From Bacilli bacterium (lineage in GTDB: Bacteria > Bacillota_I > Bacilli_A > RFN20 > CAG-288), in assembly GCA_022774485.1 (NCBI GenBank), contig JALFLX010000074.1:1-19409 (forward strand): DNA of 19,409 nucleotides, read 5' to 3'. The notes beneath the pieces are model-generated. The model did not search any database. It was not told where the DNA came from and saw only the letters and a list, made by a program, of their open reading frames with translations. Every line of letters starts with the position of its first letter. Position 1 is the stretch's first letter. Both the position numbers and the translations under genes were made by a program. Shown here one piece after another: positions 1 to 7,618 of this stretch.

Positions 1-869
1 CCGCTTCAAACACCGGCATCACTTTTCAAACACTGCAAAAAGATCAGTTATGCTATGGAAGAGAACCACTCACAATCGATGAGATAGTCATCTCAGAAGC
101 GTTAGCGAAAGAGCTTTTTCAAAGAGAGACAGATGCGATAGAAGAAACTCTTTATTCTTTGGCGTTGACTAGTTCTTCTCCGGTGGGGGAGGTGTTTCAA
201 AATAAGTTTCTTGAAGGCTCTTTCACCATTGTCGGCATTCAACGAGGAGAGCGGTATTTCTTAGCGCACGAGAGCTTGTTTCCTCTCTGTTATTTCTTCC
301 AGTATGGAACTTTATCGGAGACTGAGATCTCTCTTCTTAATGCTGTCCTCAAAGTTGATTTAGAGAAAAACTCAGTTGAATATTATCAAAACCTCGTCAA
401 GAAATACGGTGATTATAAAGGGGAGTTCCCACTTCTTGAGATGGTTCAAGAAGTGAAGAAAACACTTCGGTTGCTCTCTTCTCTCTTTTTTCTTTTTGCA
501 TTGTTCTCTCTTGTAAGCTCCGCTTTTCTATTAGGAATGAGCATGTCTCTTCTCTTAATCAGAGACAAGAAAAACATCGGCGTGCTTCTCTCTTTCGGAT
601 ATCGAAAAAAAGAAATCGCAAAATATTATCTTTTTTTAACGACATTCCTTTCTCTTATCGCAAGTCTTTTCTCTCTTCTTCTCTCTTTTTTCACCGATAC
701 GATCTTGAAACAAACCCTTGTTGATCTGCTCAACACTTATCAGCAGAGTCTCTTCCCTTATCTCTTAAGCCTATTCTTTTCACTTTCTCTTTCCTTTAGT
801 ATTTTCCTTTTTTTGCGCAAAAAGATAAAAAAACTTAGCCCCAAGGATGCACTCAAAGGGATAAAGTGA
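1..869 (+). CDS. ABC transporter permease, FtsX/MacB family (3' part only)
   Basis: The reading frame is open from the first base (first full codon at base 3), so the gene starts outside the window; about 288 C-terminal residues are visible. The early part contains 'IDEIVISEALAKEL', typical of the extracytoplasmic domain that precedes the FtsX core in MacB-like permeases. The rest is the FtsX core: a hydrophobic segment at visible residues 156-186, the short cytoplasmic loop 'RDKKNIGVLLSFGYRKKEI' that contacts the ATPase subunit, two more membrane segments (about 209-230 and 252-271), and the terminal 'SPKDALKGIK', matching the usual P-x-DALK ending. Family members move lipids, peptides or antibiotics, or act as mechanotransmission complexes with an ATPase partner. 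The partner is not visible and the substrate cannot be told. The TTG at 159 is internal, not a start. A cre-like site overlaps the stop codon. Confidence 0.88.
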   Translation, partial: ASNTGITFQTLQKDQLCYGREPLTIDEIVISEALAKELFQRETDAIEETLYSLALTSSSPVGEVFQNKFLEGSFTIVGIQRGERYFLAHESLFPLCYFFQYGTLSETEISLLNAVLKVDLEKNSVEYYQNLVKKYGDYKGEFPLLEMVQEVKKTLRLLSSLFFLFALFSLVSSAFLLGMSMSLLLIRDKKNIGVLLSFGYRKKEIAKYYLFLTTFLSLIASLFSLLLSFFTDTILKQTLVDLLNTYQQSLFPYLLSLFFSLSLSFSIFLFLRKKIKKLSPKDALKGIK

Positions 870-881
870 TAACCGCTTACA
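868..881. promoter_or_regulatory. cre-like operator (LacI/CcpA type), overlapping permease stop
   Basis: The 14-mer GATAACCGCTTACA (TGTAAGCGGTTATC on the other strand) fits 12 of 14 positions of the Bacillus cre pattern TGWAANCGNTNWCA, with the central CG. It lies 22 bp upstream of the cspA -35 box. It shares the 11-mer TAACCGCTTAC with the operator in the kinase leader (2990-3003). Assignment to CcpA or another LacI-family regulator is inference. Confidence 0.42.
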
Positions 882-902
882 TGAAAAGGTGAAAAAAAAC
901 TA

Positions 903-931
903 TCCACAACCGAAGTTTTTTATGGTATATT
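903..931 (+). promoter_or_regulatory. cspA promoter
   Basis: A TCCACA -35 (903-908, 4/6 to TTGACA) and a TATATT -10 (926-931) are separated by 17 bp. A TG one base before the -10 (TGGTATATT) makes it an extended -10. The predicted start near 938 leaves a leader of about 42 nt, much shorter than the regulatory leader of E. coli cspA. Confidence 0.55.
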
Positions 932-979
932 TCTAATCGCATCGGATACTTCATCGGTGCGAAAGAAAGGGTTTAGACA

Positions 980-1180
980 ATGAAGGGTACTGTTAAGAAA
1001 TTCGACAAAGAAAAAGGCTACGGATTCATCACCGGCGAGGATGGAAAGGATTATTTCTTCCATTATTCTCAGCTCGTTATGGAAGGCTTCAAGACTGCTG
1101 AAGTCGGTCAGAAGGTCGAGTACGAAGAAGCTTCTACTGACAAGGGTCTCAGAGCCAACAACATCCATTTCGTCGCCTAA
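980..1180 (+). CDS. cspA: Cold-shock protein, CspA family
   Basis: This 66-residue protein is the normal length for a single cold-shock domain. RNP1 is 'KGYGFI' (residues 12-17) and RNP2 is 'YFFHYS' (25-30, usually VFVHFS), the aromatic surface that binds single-stranded RNA and DNA. It opens with 'MKGTVKKFD', close to the canonical MKGTVKWFN; the usual Trp is replaced by Lys. The start at ATG 980 is set by GAAAGAAAGG about 9 nt upstream and by the family N-terminus. It acts in the cytoplasm as an RNA chaperone, either cold-induced or constitutive. It is monocistronic, with its own promoter and terminator. The suffix (cspA, B or C) cannot be decided from sequence. Confidence 0.95.
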   Translation: MKGTVKKFDKEKGYGFITGEDGKDYFFHYSQLVMEGFKTAEVGQKVEYEEASTDKGLRANNIHFVA

Positions 1181-1230
1181 TATTTGGCTGAATGGACAGT
1201 CTCTTAGTCAATATCGGCTAAGATGAAAAT

Positions 1231-1276
1231 AGAGGTTATCAAGAACTCATTTGGGTTCTGATAACCTCTTTTTTTC
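1231..1276 (+). terminator. Rho-independent terminator of cspA
   Basis: The arms AGAGGTTATCA and TGATAACCTCT (1231-1241 and 1259-1269) form the lower stem. GAAC/GTTC extends it past a single bulged A, and a run of T follows (1269-1275). On the minus strand the same stem is followed by ATTTTC, so it may also weakly end the convergent kinase transcript. Confidence 0.88.
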
Positions 1277-1329
1277 GTTTATGTCAATTCGATACGAAAG
1301 AAATGATAACTAGATGAAATGCGTTTACC

Positions 1330-2967
1330 TTAGCGTGCATCCAAGAAAGAAGAACCACCGACAAATTCACGCATCAAAGAGTTACAAGGAATATCGTTGA
1401 TTTCAAGCGGTATGAAGAATTTGAGTAGATATTTTAATCTCTGAGCGGTGATGTATTCTGGATCAGCAGGGGTGATTTTATCCAATTGAGGAATGACGAT
1501 ATCTCGTAAAACACAGGGCTCGTAGGGCAAAAAGGTGTCGAAGACAAAATCGGCGTATTCTTGGGTGGGATAGATGTATTTGAACTCCCCGTTTCTGACA
1601 TTAGGCCACATGCCAATCGTCTCTTTGGCATCGCTTCCTCTGGTTCTCGCATCTCTAGCGATGCGGCGGATGAGTCGCATATCGGTCATGGAGATCGGGG
1701 TGTGATTGTCGACATTGAGTTGAGGTTGAGGTGCGATGTAGATTTTATATTTTTGATAATCGGGAATCTCATTTGTCATCAAGGGGTTGAGAGCGTGGAT
1801 TCCTTCGATGATAATCGGTTGATTCTCTTCAAGATAAATCTGTTTTCCGAATTTTCTCTTCCCGGTCTTAAATTCGTAGATTGGATTTTTCAAAGTCTCT
1901 CCTTGAATCAATCCTAAGAGGAACTTGTTGAAGTAATCGACATCGAGGGCATCGATGCTTTCGATGTCAGTCCCTTTGGGAAGCTGATCTTTTGGAATAT
2001 AGAAATTGTCGATGGAGATGCGGATCGGCCGTAAGCCTCTAGAGATAAGCTCGTACATGAGGCGGTTTGCAAAAGAAGTCTTTCCGCTTGAGGAGGGACC
2101 GGCGACACAGATGAGTCTGATCGGATCACTGGATTTGACGATGTTCTCTCCAAGCTCCGCGAGCATGTTGTTAACTCTCGCTTCCGAGACATTGATCAAT
2201 CCCATGCCGCTGAATTCTTTGATGAAACGATTGATCTCTGAGACAGTGGAGAGTCTGTTCATCTCTGCCCACTTGGAAGCAGAGGCTAAGGAAGTGGCAA
2301 ATTTTTGCTCGTCGTGGAACGGGGGAATCTCTCCGCCGTGTTCCGCTCTCGGAATCTGTACGACAAAACCAGGGTGATAGAACCTCACGTTGAACTTGTT
2401 GAGATAACCGGAGCTTGGGACAAGAAGACCGGTCATGTAATCGACAAAGCGGATGTCGCCATCATGCGCTTCATAGAAGTGAACAAAGTCTTCTTTTCGA
2501 TACTTCAGCATCTCTACTTTATCGTTGAGTTTCTCTTTCTTATAAAGCTGTTGAGCTTCGTTTTTGCTGGCTTTCATCCTGGTGAAAGGAATGTCCTTTT
2601 CGACGAGCTCTTTCATTTTCTCTTCGATTCTGCGGACGAATTTGTTCGACATCTTGAAGTTCTTCGGATTGACCACTTTCACAAAGAGAGAACGGGAGAT
2701 GTTGAAAAAGATTCGGATGTCAATGCGCGGGTTTATTTCGCGGACTGCAAAGGCAGTGAGGTAGCACATGCTGCTGGCGTAGATTTTCATCGCCAGGGTA
2801 TCTGTTAAATCAAAGAAATAAATCTCTTTTTCTCCATCTTCTGGAAATTCATAGGTGAGCTCGTGGATCACTTGATCGATCCTGCAGTATATATATTTTT
2901 TCTTTTCCTCTTCCGAGAGAAGCGAGAGGACACTCTGTCCTTTTTTCACAACAGTTTTCAATGTCAT
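1330..2967 (-). CDS. Long uridine kinase-related P-loop nucleoside kinase
   Basis: A 545-residue protein in two parts. The first 270 residues lack motifs I can name, but resemble the N-terminal half of the long uridine-kinase-related proteins of Bacillota and Thermotoga, related to the TGS/second additional domain of threonyl-tRNA synthetase. The C-terminal half is a phosphoribulokinase/uridine kinase domain: Walker A 'GPSSSGKT' (290-297), 'SIDNFY' (318-323) and 'IIIEGIHALNP' (385-395), as in Udk. Classical Udk is only about 210 residues, so this is the fused family, whose substrate is not firmly known; I do not call it udk. The start is ATG at 2967, because GGAGG (2974-2978) sits 6 nt before it; the in-frame TTG at 2973 falls inside that spacer. 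It is transcribed alone, divergent from lacZ, and converges on cspA. Location is cytoplasmic. Confidence 0.85.
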   Translation of the reverse strand: MTLKTVVKKGQSVLSLLSEEEKKKYIYCRIDQVIHELTYEFPEDGEKEIYFFDLTDTLAMKIYASSMCYLTAFAVREINPRIDIRIFFNISRSLFVKVVNPKNFKMSNKFVRRIEEKMKELVEKDIPFTRMKASKNEAQQLYKKEKLNDKVEMLKYRKEDFVHFYEAHDGDIRFVDYMTGLLVPSSGYLNKFNVRFYHPGFVVQIPRAEHGGEIPPFHDEQKFATSLASASKWAEMNRLSTVSEINRFIKEFSGMGLINVSEARVNNMLAELGENIVKSSDPIRLICVAGPSSSGKTSFANRLMYELISRGLRPIRISIDNFYIPKDQLPKGTDIESIDALDVDYFNKFLLGLIQGETLKNPIYEFKTGKRKFGKQIYLEENQPIIIEGIHALNPLMTNEIPDYQKYKIYIAPQPQLNVDNHTPISMTDMRLIRRIARDARTRGSDAKETIGMWPNVRNGEFKYIYPTQEYADFVFDTFLPYEPCVLRDIVIPQLDKITPADPEYITAQRLKYLLKFFIPLEINDIPCNSLMREFVGGSSFLDAR

Positions 2968-2983
2968 ATACAACCTCCATACT

Positions 2984-3009
2984 CTGCTAGGTAAGCGGTT
3001 ACATAGCAG
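2984..3009. promoter_or_regulatory. Extended palindromic operator with cre-like core in the kinase leader
   Basis: CTGCTA (2984-2989) and TAGCAG (3004-3009) flank GTAAGCGGTTAC, giving a 26-bp palindrome broken only near the centre and at one flanking pair. Read on the minus strand, the inner 14-mer TGTAACCGCTTACC matches 13 of 14 positions of the cre pattern TGWAANCGNTNWCA. It lies 7-33 bp downstream of the kinase -10 box, where a bound repressor would block transcription start; as RNA it would form a stem with a CCGC loop. The lacZ -35 box is about 130 bp away. Confidence 0.55.
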
Positions 3010-3016
3010 GAATACT

Positions 3017-3044
3017 ATTATATCGAAAACTTATTTTCTTTCAA
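3017..3044 (-). promoter_or_regulatory. Promoter of the long kinase gene
   Basis: Reading the minus strand, TTGAAA (3044-3039) and a perfect TATAAT (3022-3017) are separated by 16 bp. The predicted start near 3010 coincides with the edge of the palindrome at 2984-3009. Confidence 0.7.
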
Positions 3045-3137
3045 GGTTACATTTTGCTCAATCGTCATCATCTTTGAGTATATCCTTTCAAATTTGCAAT
3101 CACATGGAAATATAAGTGAAGAAGTAAAACCCTTTTA

Positions 3138-3166
3138 TTGACATAAGAATTGCCATTTCTTAAAAT
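3138..3166 (+). promoter_or_regulatory. lacZ promoter
   Basis: A perfect TTGACA (3138-3143), a 17-bp spacer and TAAAAT (3161-3166, 5/6). The implied start near 3173 is directly at the ribosome binding site AAGGAG (3174-3179), giving a leader of only about 18 nt. I see no obvious operator palindrome overlapping this promoter. Confidence 0.65.
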
Positions 3167-3190
3167 TTTTTTGAAGGAGCTTTTTGGAAT

Positions 3191-6172
3191 ATGAGCATCA
3201 ATTTATCACTGCTGAATCAACCTTTATTTGGCGAAGGATTAGAAGAGGATTCTTCTTATCAAAAATCTTTTCAAAACGGTGTAGACAACCGTATTTCTTT
3301 GGATGGAGATTATCCGTTTTTATTCACTGAGAATCTCTCAAAAGAAGTGTTGAAAGAAGATTATCCCATTGAGCAGCTCAGAACAATCCCTGTTCCTTCT
3401 CACCATGAGTTAGAGGGATATGGTATCCCTCAGTATGTCAACGTGATGTACCCCTGGGATGGAAAAGAGAAACTCTCTTATGATGAGCTTCCCAAACACA
3501 ATCCTTGCGGCGTTTATTTCAAAGATATTTCAATCCCGGAAGATGAGAAAGAAACCTATTTGGAATTCCACGGGTTTGAAGCTGGTTTATATGTCTATTG
3601 TAACGGGGAATATGTCGGATATTCCTCTCAGAATTTCACTCGTTCTCTCTTCCGTTTGACTCCTCATCTTCGCAGAGGAAAGAACCGCCTTGTCTTTATC
3701 GTGTTTAAATATTCCTTCACTTCTTGGTTGACCGATCAGGATATGTGGCGCTTCTCTGGCATTTTCCGCTCTGTCAATCTTCTCCGTTTGGAGAAAACTC
3801 ATATTCAGGATATCGAATCCAAGGCAAAACTTGAAAAGGATGGAAGCGGAAGACTTACTCTTCGTGTGAAGGTGAAAGAGTGGAAAGAGAACACAGTTCT
3901 TTCTTATTCTCTCTCTTCAAAAGAAAAAGTCGCCGAGGGAACTCTCACAAGAGAGGAGGATGTCTTCCTCTTAGATTTGAAATTGAATCATGTTGATCCT
4001 TGGTCTGATGAGACTCCAAATCTCTACACCTTATCCTTGCAGTTAAAAGAGGGAGAAAAAGAGCTAGAATCCACTGAAATCCGTGTTGGATTCAAGAGAG
4101 TAGAACGTGTTGGAAATCAGATTTTATTGAACGGAAACCGTGTCATTTTCTTCGGTGTAAACCGCCATGAGTTCACTTCGAAAACGGGGCGTGTTGTCTC
4201 TGTGGAAGAGACAAGAGAAGACCTTCTTTTGATGAAGAGAAACAACATCAATGCTTTACGTCTCTCTCACTATCCAAACCGCGTGGAGCTTTATGACCTC
4301 TGCGATGAATTAGGTATCCTTTTAGTCGATGAGAACGCCATTGAGACTCACGGCACATGGAACAATATCGCAAGAGATAAGAATGCGACAAAGCTCTGCT
4401 TGCCTGGCGATGATAAGAAATATGAAGAGATCACCATCGCTCGTGGAAGAGGAATGTACGAAAGAGATAAGAACCACGCTAGCATCATCATGTTCAGCTT
4501 AGGAAATGAATCTTATTCTGGGGAGAATTTCAGAGCTCTTTACCATTTCTTCAAGGAGCGTGATCCTGAAGTCCTCCTTCATTATGAAGGCTGTTCTTCT
4601 AGAAAAGATTATGCGGATTTAAGCGATGCGACTTCAAGAATGTACCCCACTCCCAAACAGGTGAAAAAGATTTTGAAGAAAGATCCTGAGACTCCTTTTA
4701 TGCTCTGTGAATACGCTCATGCGATGGGCAATTCAAACGGAAACTTAGATGAATATCTCGCTTTGCTTGCATATCCTAACTTCATGCTCGGTTTCATTTG
4801 GGACTTTGTCGACCAAGGATTGTATTACGATGGGAAACTGTGCTTCGGTGGCGATACGAAAGCATATCCTGATGACGATAACTTCAACGCGAATGGCATC
4901 CTCTGTTCTGATCGAAAAGAGAATGCGAAGATGGAGACAGTGAAATATTATTACAGCAAAGTCCAGGCTTCCTTAGATGAGAAGAGAATTCTTATCATCA
5001 ACGGAAGAAATACACTCTCTACCGAGGACCTTTCCTTTGTTTATGAGCTTTATGAGGATGGGGATAAAGTCTTAAGCCACCCCTTCTCTTTAACAGTACT
5101 TCCTCATACTGAAAAGGAATATCAAGTTCCTGATTATGACTATATAGAAGGAAAGACATATATTCAACAACTCATGGTTGGAAAGAAAGATGCAAGCGAA
5201 GAATTCCCTGAGGGAACGCTTCTTTACTCCAAACGTCACTCTCTTTTCAGACCGTTTGATAAGACAGGACACATCGTCACACACAAGAAAGAGAAAGGGT
5301 TAGAGACATTTGCTTCTACGCTCCATCTGACAGTAAAAAAGGATGACTTTGTCGTCTCTTTCTACAAGCCGATGGGTATGAGAGGAACGTTAGATTACAT
5401 CGCCTTAGGAGAAGAACCTCTACTTCAGAAGAGAGTCACTCCGATGCTTTATCGCCCCTGTACGGATAACGATAGGATGATTGAATCCTTCTTCCATGCG
5501 CCTTATATATCCGCCACGGAAAACGCAGTCACTATCCCCTATACTCCTGACATCAAAATCGTATCTCAAGACGAGGATGAGGCGGTGGTCAGAGTGATTC
5601 ACACCATGAGAATCGGAACGAAATTCTCTCGTTTCCGTGTCTACTATACCATCCGTAGCGATAAGACAATCGAAGTCAAATTCTCCTATCGTCCGAGAAT
5701 CTCACTCCCGGCTCCTGAAAAAGTCGCTTTAGTCTTCCCCTTCTTTAAAGAGTGTGATGCGTTTACCTATACCGGACTTGGAAAAAACGAGAACTATCAA
5801 GACCGCTTTGAGGGAACTCCTTATGGAACCTTCACCTCAAAGGCGAGTGAAGAATATGTCCATTACTCCTGCCCGCAAGAGTGTGGGAACCATATGTTCA
5901 CTGAGAAAGTCTCAATCCCTGTCGGTAATCACATCATCACTTTTGAAGCGTTAGAAGATACGTTCTCCTTCTCTTATCTCCCCTATTCTGCTCTTGAGAT
6001 CGAACAGGCTCATCGTGAAGAGAATCTCCCGAAATCCACGATGAACTATCTCACCATCAGCGCGTTTAACAAAGGCGTCGGAGGTGATAACTCTTGGGGA
6101 GCATTTGTCCATAAGAAATATCGTGGTAAGCATAAGAAATACCAGCTTAGATTCTTAATTAGAGTTAAGTAG
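3191..6172 (+). CDS. lacZ: Beta-galactosidase, glycoside hydrolase family 2
   Basis: This 993-residue enzyme is close to E. coli LacZ (1024) and has the full domain order: jelly-roll sugar-binding domain (about 90-200), Ig-like domain (205-300), TIM barrel (about 302-590), second Ig-like domain, and C-terminal 'small chain' domain (about 720-990). The acid/base is E440 in 'SLGNES' and the nucleophile E507 in 'LCEYAHAMGNS'. 'FFGVNRHEF' and 'FIWDFVDQGL' are further GH2 signatures. No signal peptide is seen, so it acts in the cytoplasm on lactose or similar galactosides and needs an uptake system that is not in the window. ATG 3191 follows AAGGAG (3174-3179) at an 11-nt spacing, slightly long. 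An XRE-type regulator follows after 8 nt and is probably co-transcribed. Substrate range beyond beta-galactosides is not decidable here. Confidence 0.96.
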   Translation: MSINLSLLNQPLFGEGLEEDSSYQKSFQNGVDNRISLDGDYPFLFTENLSKEVLKEDYPIEQLRTIPVPSHHELEGYGIPQYVNVMYPWDGKEKLSYDELPKHNPCGVYFKDISIPEDEKETYLEFHGFEAGLYVYCNGEYVGYSSQNFTRSLFRLTPHLRRGKNRLVFIVFKYSFTSWLTDQDMWRFSGIFRSVNLLRLEKTHIQDIESKAKLEKDGSGRLTLRVKVKEWKENTVLSYSLSSKEKVAEGTLTREEDVFLLDLKLNHVDPWSDETPNLYTLSLQLKEGEKELESTEIRVGFKRVERVGNQILLNGNRVIFFGVNRHEFTSKTGRVVSVEETREDLLLMKRNNINALRLSHYPNRVELYDLCDELGILLVDENAIETHGTWNNIARDKNATKLCLPGDDKKYEEITIARGRGMYERDKNHASIIMFSLGNESYSGENFRALYHFFKERDPEVLLHYEGCSSRKDYADLSDATSRMYPTPKQVKKILKKDPETPFMLCEYAHAMGNSNGNLDEYLALLAYPNFMLGFIWDFVDQGLYYDGKLCFGGDTKAYPDDDNFNANGILCSDRKENAKMETVKYYYSKVQASLDEKRILIINGRNTLSTEDLSFVYELYEDGDKVLSHPFSLTVLPHTEKEYQVPDYDYIEGKTYIQQLMVGKKDASEEFPEGTLLYSKRHSLFRPFDKTGHIVTHKKEKGLETFASTLHLTVKKDDFVVSFYKPMGMRGTLDYIALGEEPLLQKRVTPMLYRPCTDNDRMIESFFHAPYISATENAVTIPYTPDIKIVSQDEDEAVVRVIHTMRIGTKFSRFRVYYTIRSDKTIEVKFSYRPRISLPAPEKVALVFPFFKECDAFTYTGLGKNENYQDRFEGTPYGTFTSKASEEYVHYSCPQECGNHMFTEKVSIPVGNHIITFEALEDTFSFSYLPYSALEIEQAHREENLPKSTMNYLTISAFNKGVGGDNSWGAFVHKKYRGKHKKYQLRFLIRVK

Positions 6173-6180
6173 GGGGGATT

Positions 6181-6444
6181 ATGAAAAACATCAAAGAGGA
6201 ACGTGTAAAACGCAAAGTAACCGGCGTAGAGCTCGGCCAAGTCTTAGGAGTCACAAAGCAGTATGTCTCCATGGTGGAGAACAAGAAAGAAGTGATTCTC
6301 TCTAAAGACAAAGCGAGCAAACTTTCTTCCTTTTTTGAGATGCCGATCTATCACTTTGTCGATCTTGATTCTATTTTTCCATATGAACTGACGGACCAAG
6401 ACATCGATATCATCATTGGATTTTTAGAGTCGAAGAAGAAATAA
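6181..6444 (+). CDS. Small XRE-family helix-turn-helix regulator
   Basis: An 87-residue protein whose N-terminal 60 residues form a Cro/CI-type helix-turn-helix: 'TGVELGQVLGVTKQYVSMVE' carries the two DNA-binding helices. A short acidic/hydrophobic tail (residues 60-87, ending 'IDIIIGFLESKKK') may mediate dimerisation. ATG 6181 follows a GGGGGG tract that begins at the last base of the lacZ stop, so translation is likely coupled to lacZ. Co-transcription with lacZ suggests a role in galactoside regulation, but this is inference; lac regulators are more often LacI, GntR or AraC family. It could equally act elsewhere. It has no partner toxin and no phage genes beside it. Confidence 0.8.
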   Translation: MKNIKEERVKRKVTGVELGQVLGVTKQYVSMVENKKEVILSKDKASKLSSFFEMPIYHFVDLDSIFPYELTDQDIDIIIGFLESKKK

Positions 6445-6488
6445 CCCCCGGATTTCCGGTGAAAATCATCTTTTTTATCCTGTCGTTA

Positions 6489-6497
6489 TGATATAAT
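6489..6497 (+). promoter_or_regulatory. greA extended -10 promoter
   Basis: TGATATAAT gives a perfect -10 (6492-6497) with an extended -10 TG. At 17 bp upstream there is only TCTTTT, so no good -35; the extended -10 would compensate. The predicted start is near 6504, about 20 nt before the ATG. Confidence 0.65.
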
Positions 6498-6523
6498 CTT
6501 TTCGCTTGAAGGAGAAACACAAT

Positions 6524-7000
6524 ATGGCTGAAAATCAATATGTCCTTACCCAAGAAGGAAAAGAGTCCCTCTTAAAACGGTTAGATATCTTACTTGAAGA
6601 GAAGACACAGGCTCTCGCTGAGCTTAACTTCGCCCGTTCTCAAGGCGACTTGAGCGAAAACAGCGACTATGATGCCGCTAGAGAAAAAGTTGAGAAGATC
6701 AAAGGTGAGATTGAAGCGATCAACTATCAACTCGATCACGCCAAGATTGTCGACACCGCGGAAATCGATTCTGATGTCGCCTCTGTCGCCGGTGGTGAAG
6801 TCACCATCCGCCGCTTAGATAATGGTGAAGAGTTCAAATTCCACATCGTCGGTTTAGGAGAAGCAGATCCGCTCCACGGAAAAATCACCAACATGTCTCC
6901 GATCGCCAGCGCGATCATCGGACATAAAGCTGGCGATATCTGCCATGTCCACGCTAAGATCGAATACGACATCCAGATTGTCGAAGTCAAAGCGAAGTAA
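6524..7000 (+). CDS. greA: Transcription elongation factor GreA
   Basis: This 158-residue protein is the exact family length. GreA binds the secondary channel of RNA polymerase and stimulates cleavage of backtracked transcripts. The N-terminal antiparallel coiled coil (about 10-75) carries the catalytic tip 'GDLSENSDYDAA' with D42 and E45, which position the Mg2+ ion. The C-terminal FKBP-like domain has 'ITNMSPIASAIIGHKAGD', matching the conserved SPxGxALxGxxxGD box apart from the two glycines. ATG 6524 is chosen because AAGGAG (6509-6514) lies 9 nt upstream; the upstream in-frame TTG at 6506 overlaps that site. It has its own promoter. No clear terminator separates it from comEA, so read-through is possible. 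Confidence 0.97.
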   Translation: MAENQYVLTQEGKESLLKRLDILLEEKTQALAELNFARSQGDLSENSDYDAAREKVEKIKGEIEAINYQLDHAKIVDTAEIDSDVASVAGGEVTIRRLDNGEEFKFHIVGLGEADPLHGKITNMSPIASAIIGHKAGDICHVHAKIEYDIQIVEVKAK

Positions 7001-7007
7001 ACAAAAA

Positions 7008-7036
7008 TTGTAAAAAAAGAGACCTGCAGTTGTAAT
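7008..7036 (+). promoter_or_regulatory. Probable comEA promoter
   Basis: TTGTAA (7008-7013), a 17-bp spacer and TGTAAT (7031-7036, 5/6). A small 5-bp hairpin, ACTCA/TGAGT (7051-7064), abuts the ribosome binding site AGGAGG (7065-7070). No ComK-type box was recognised. Confidence 0.45.
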
Positions 7037-7078
7037 TTCTATGCCCTTAGACTCAATACTGAGTAGGAGGGTTAAACT

Positions 7079-7618
7079 ATGGTAAAAGCGATCATCATAG
7101 GAATAGTCATTACGATTGTAGGTCTTTTTGCGTTGTCAGTTGTTGATAAGGTCGCCTCAGGCGATGCTCTCATCAACGGCCAACCCACCACTGAAGTGGT
7201 GGATGAGTCTAAAAATAAGGTCAGCATCTCTGGAGAAATCAACCATCCAGGAAGCTATTATGTCTCCCCAGATCAAACACTCGCTTTTTTAATTGACTTA
7301 GCAGGAGATGTCACCGCGGATGCAGATTCTAGCTGCTACAATCCTTCGATCCTCATCGGGACAAGAACTTCTTTCTACATCCCGCCAGTCGCAGCTAGCC
7401 AAGGAGTCTGTGTCGACTCTGAAATGGCGAAGACAAATATCAATACTGCGGATGCAAACGACTTGGAGAAAGTCGGTTTCAACTCCAGCCAAGCGTTGAA
7501 TCTTGTCGATTATCGAGAGAGCAACGGCCTTTTTGAAACGATTGAAGATATCGTCAAGGTCAAAGGAATCGGTCAGGCGACGTTTGAGAAAGTGAAGAAC
7601 AAAATCTCGATCTCGTGA
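7079..7618 (+). CDS. comEA: Competence DNA receptor ComEA
   Basis: A 179-residue protein with three parts. An uncleaved N-terminal membrane anchor (about 3-22) places it outside the membrane. A short SLBB-like domain (about 47-105) contains 'VSISGEINHPGSYYV', as in polysaccharide-export SLBB repeats. A double helix-hairpin-helix DNA-binding domain (about 119-179) reads 'INTADANDLEKVGFNSSQAL' and then 'VKVKGIGQATFEKVK'. The usual first hairpin 'LPGIG' is replaced by 'VGFNS', while the second 'VKGIG' is intact. It binds incoming double-stranded DNA non-specifically and hands it to ComEC, encoded next with a 4-nt GTGA overlap. AGGAGG 8 nt upstream fixes the start. Confidence 0.93.
   Translation: MVKAIIIGIVITIVGLFALSVVDKVASGDALINGQPTTEVVDESKNKVSISGEINHPGSYYVSPDQTLAFLIDLAGDVTADADSSCYNPSILIGTRTSFYIPPVAASQGVCVDSEMAKTNINTADANDLEKVGFNSSQALNLVDYRESNGLFETIEDIVKVKGIGQATFEKVKNKISIS

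Noticed and set aside
1202..1223. Small hairpin TCTTAG/CTAAGA after cspA
   Set aside because: A 6-bp stem with a 10-nt loop is within chance, and the strong terminator right after it is sufficient.
6442..6476. Terminator after the XRE gene (CCGG-ATTT-CCGG followed by a later T-run)
   Set aside because: The stem is only 4 bp and the T-run is 10 nt away, so it is too weak to call.
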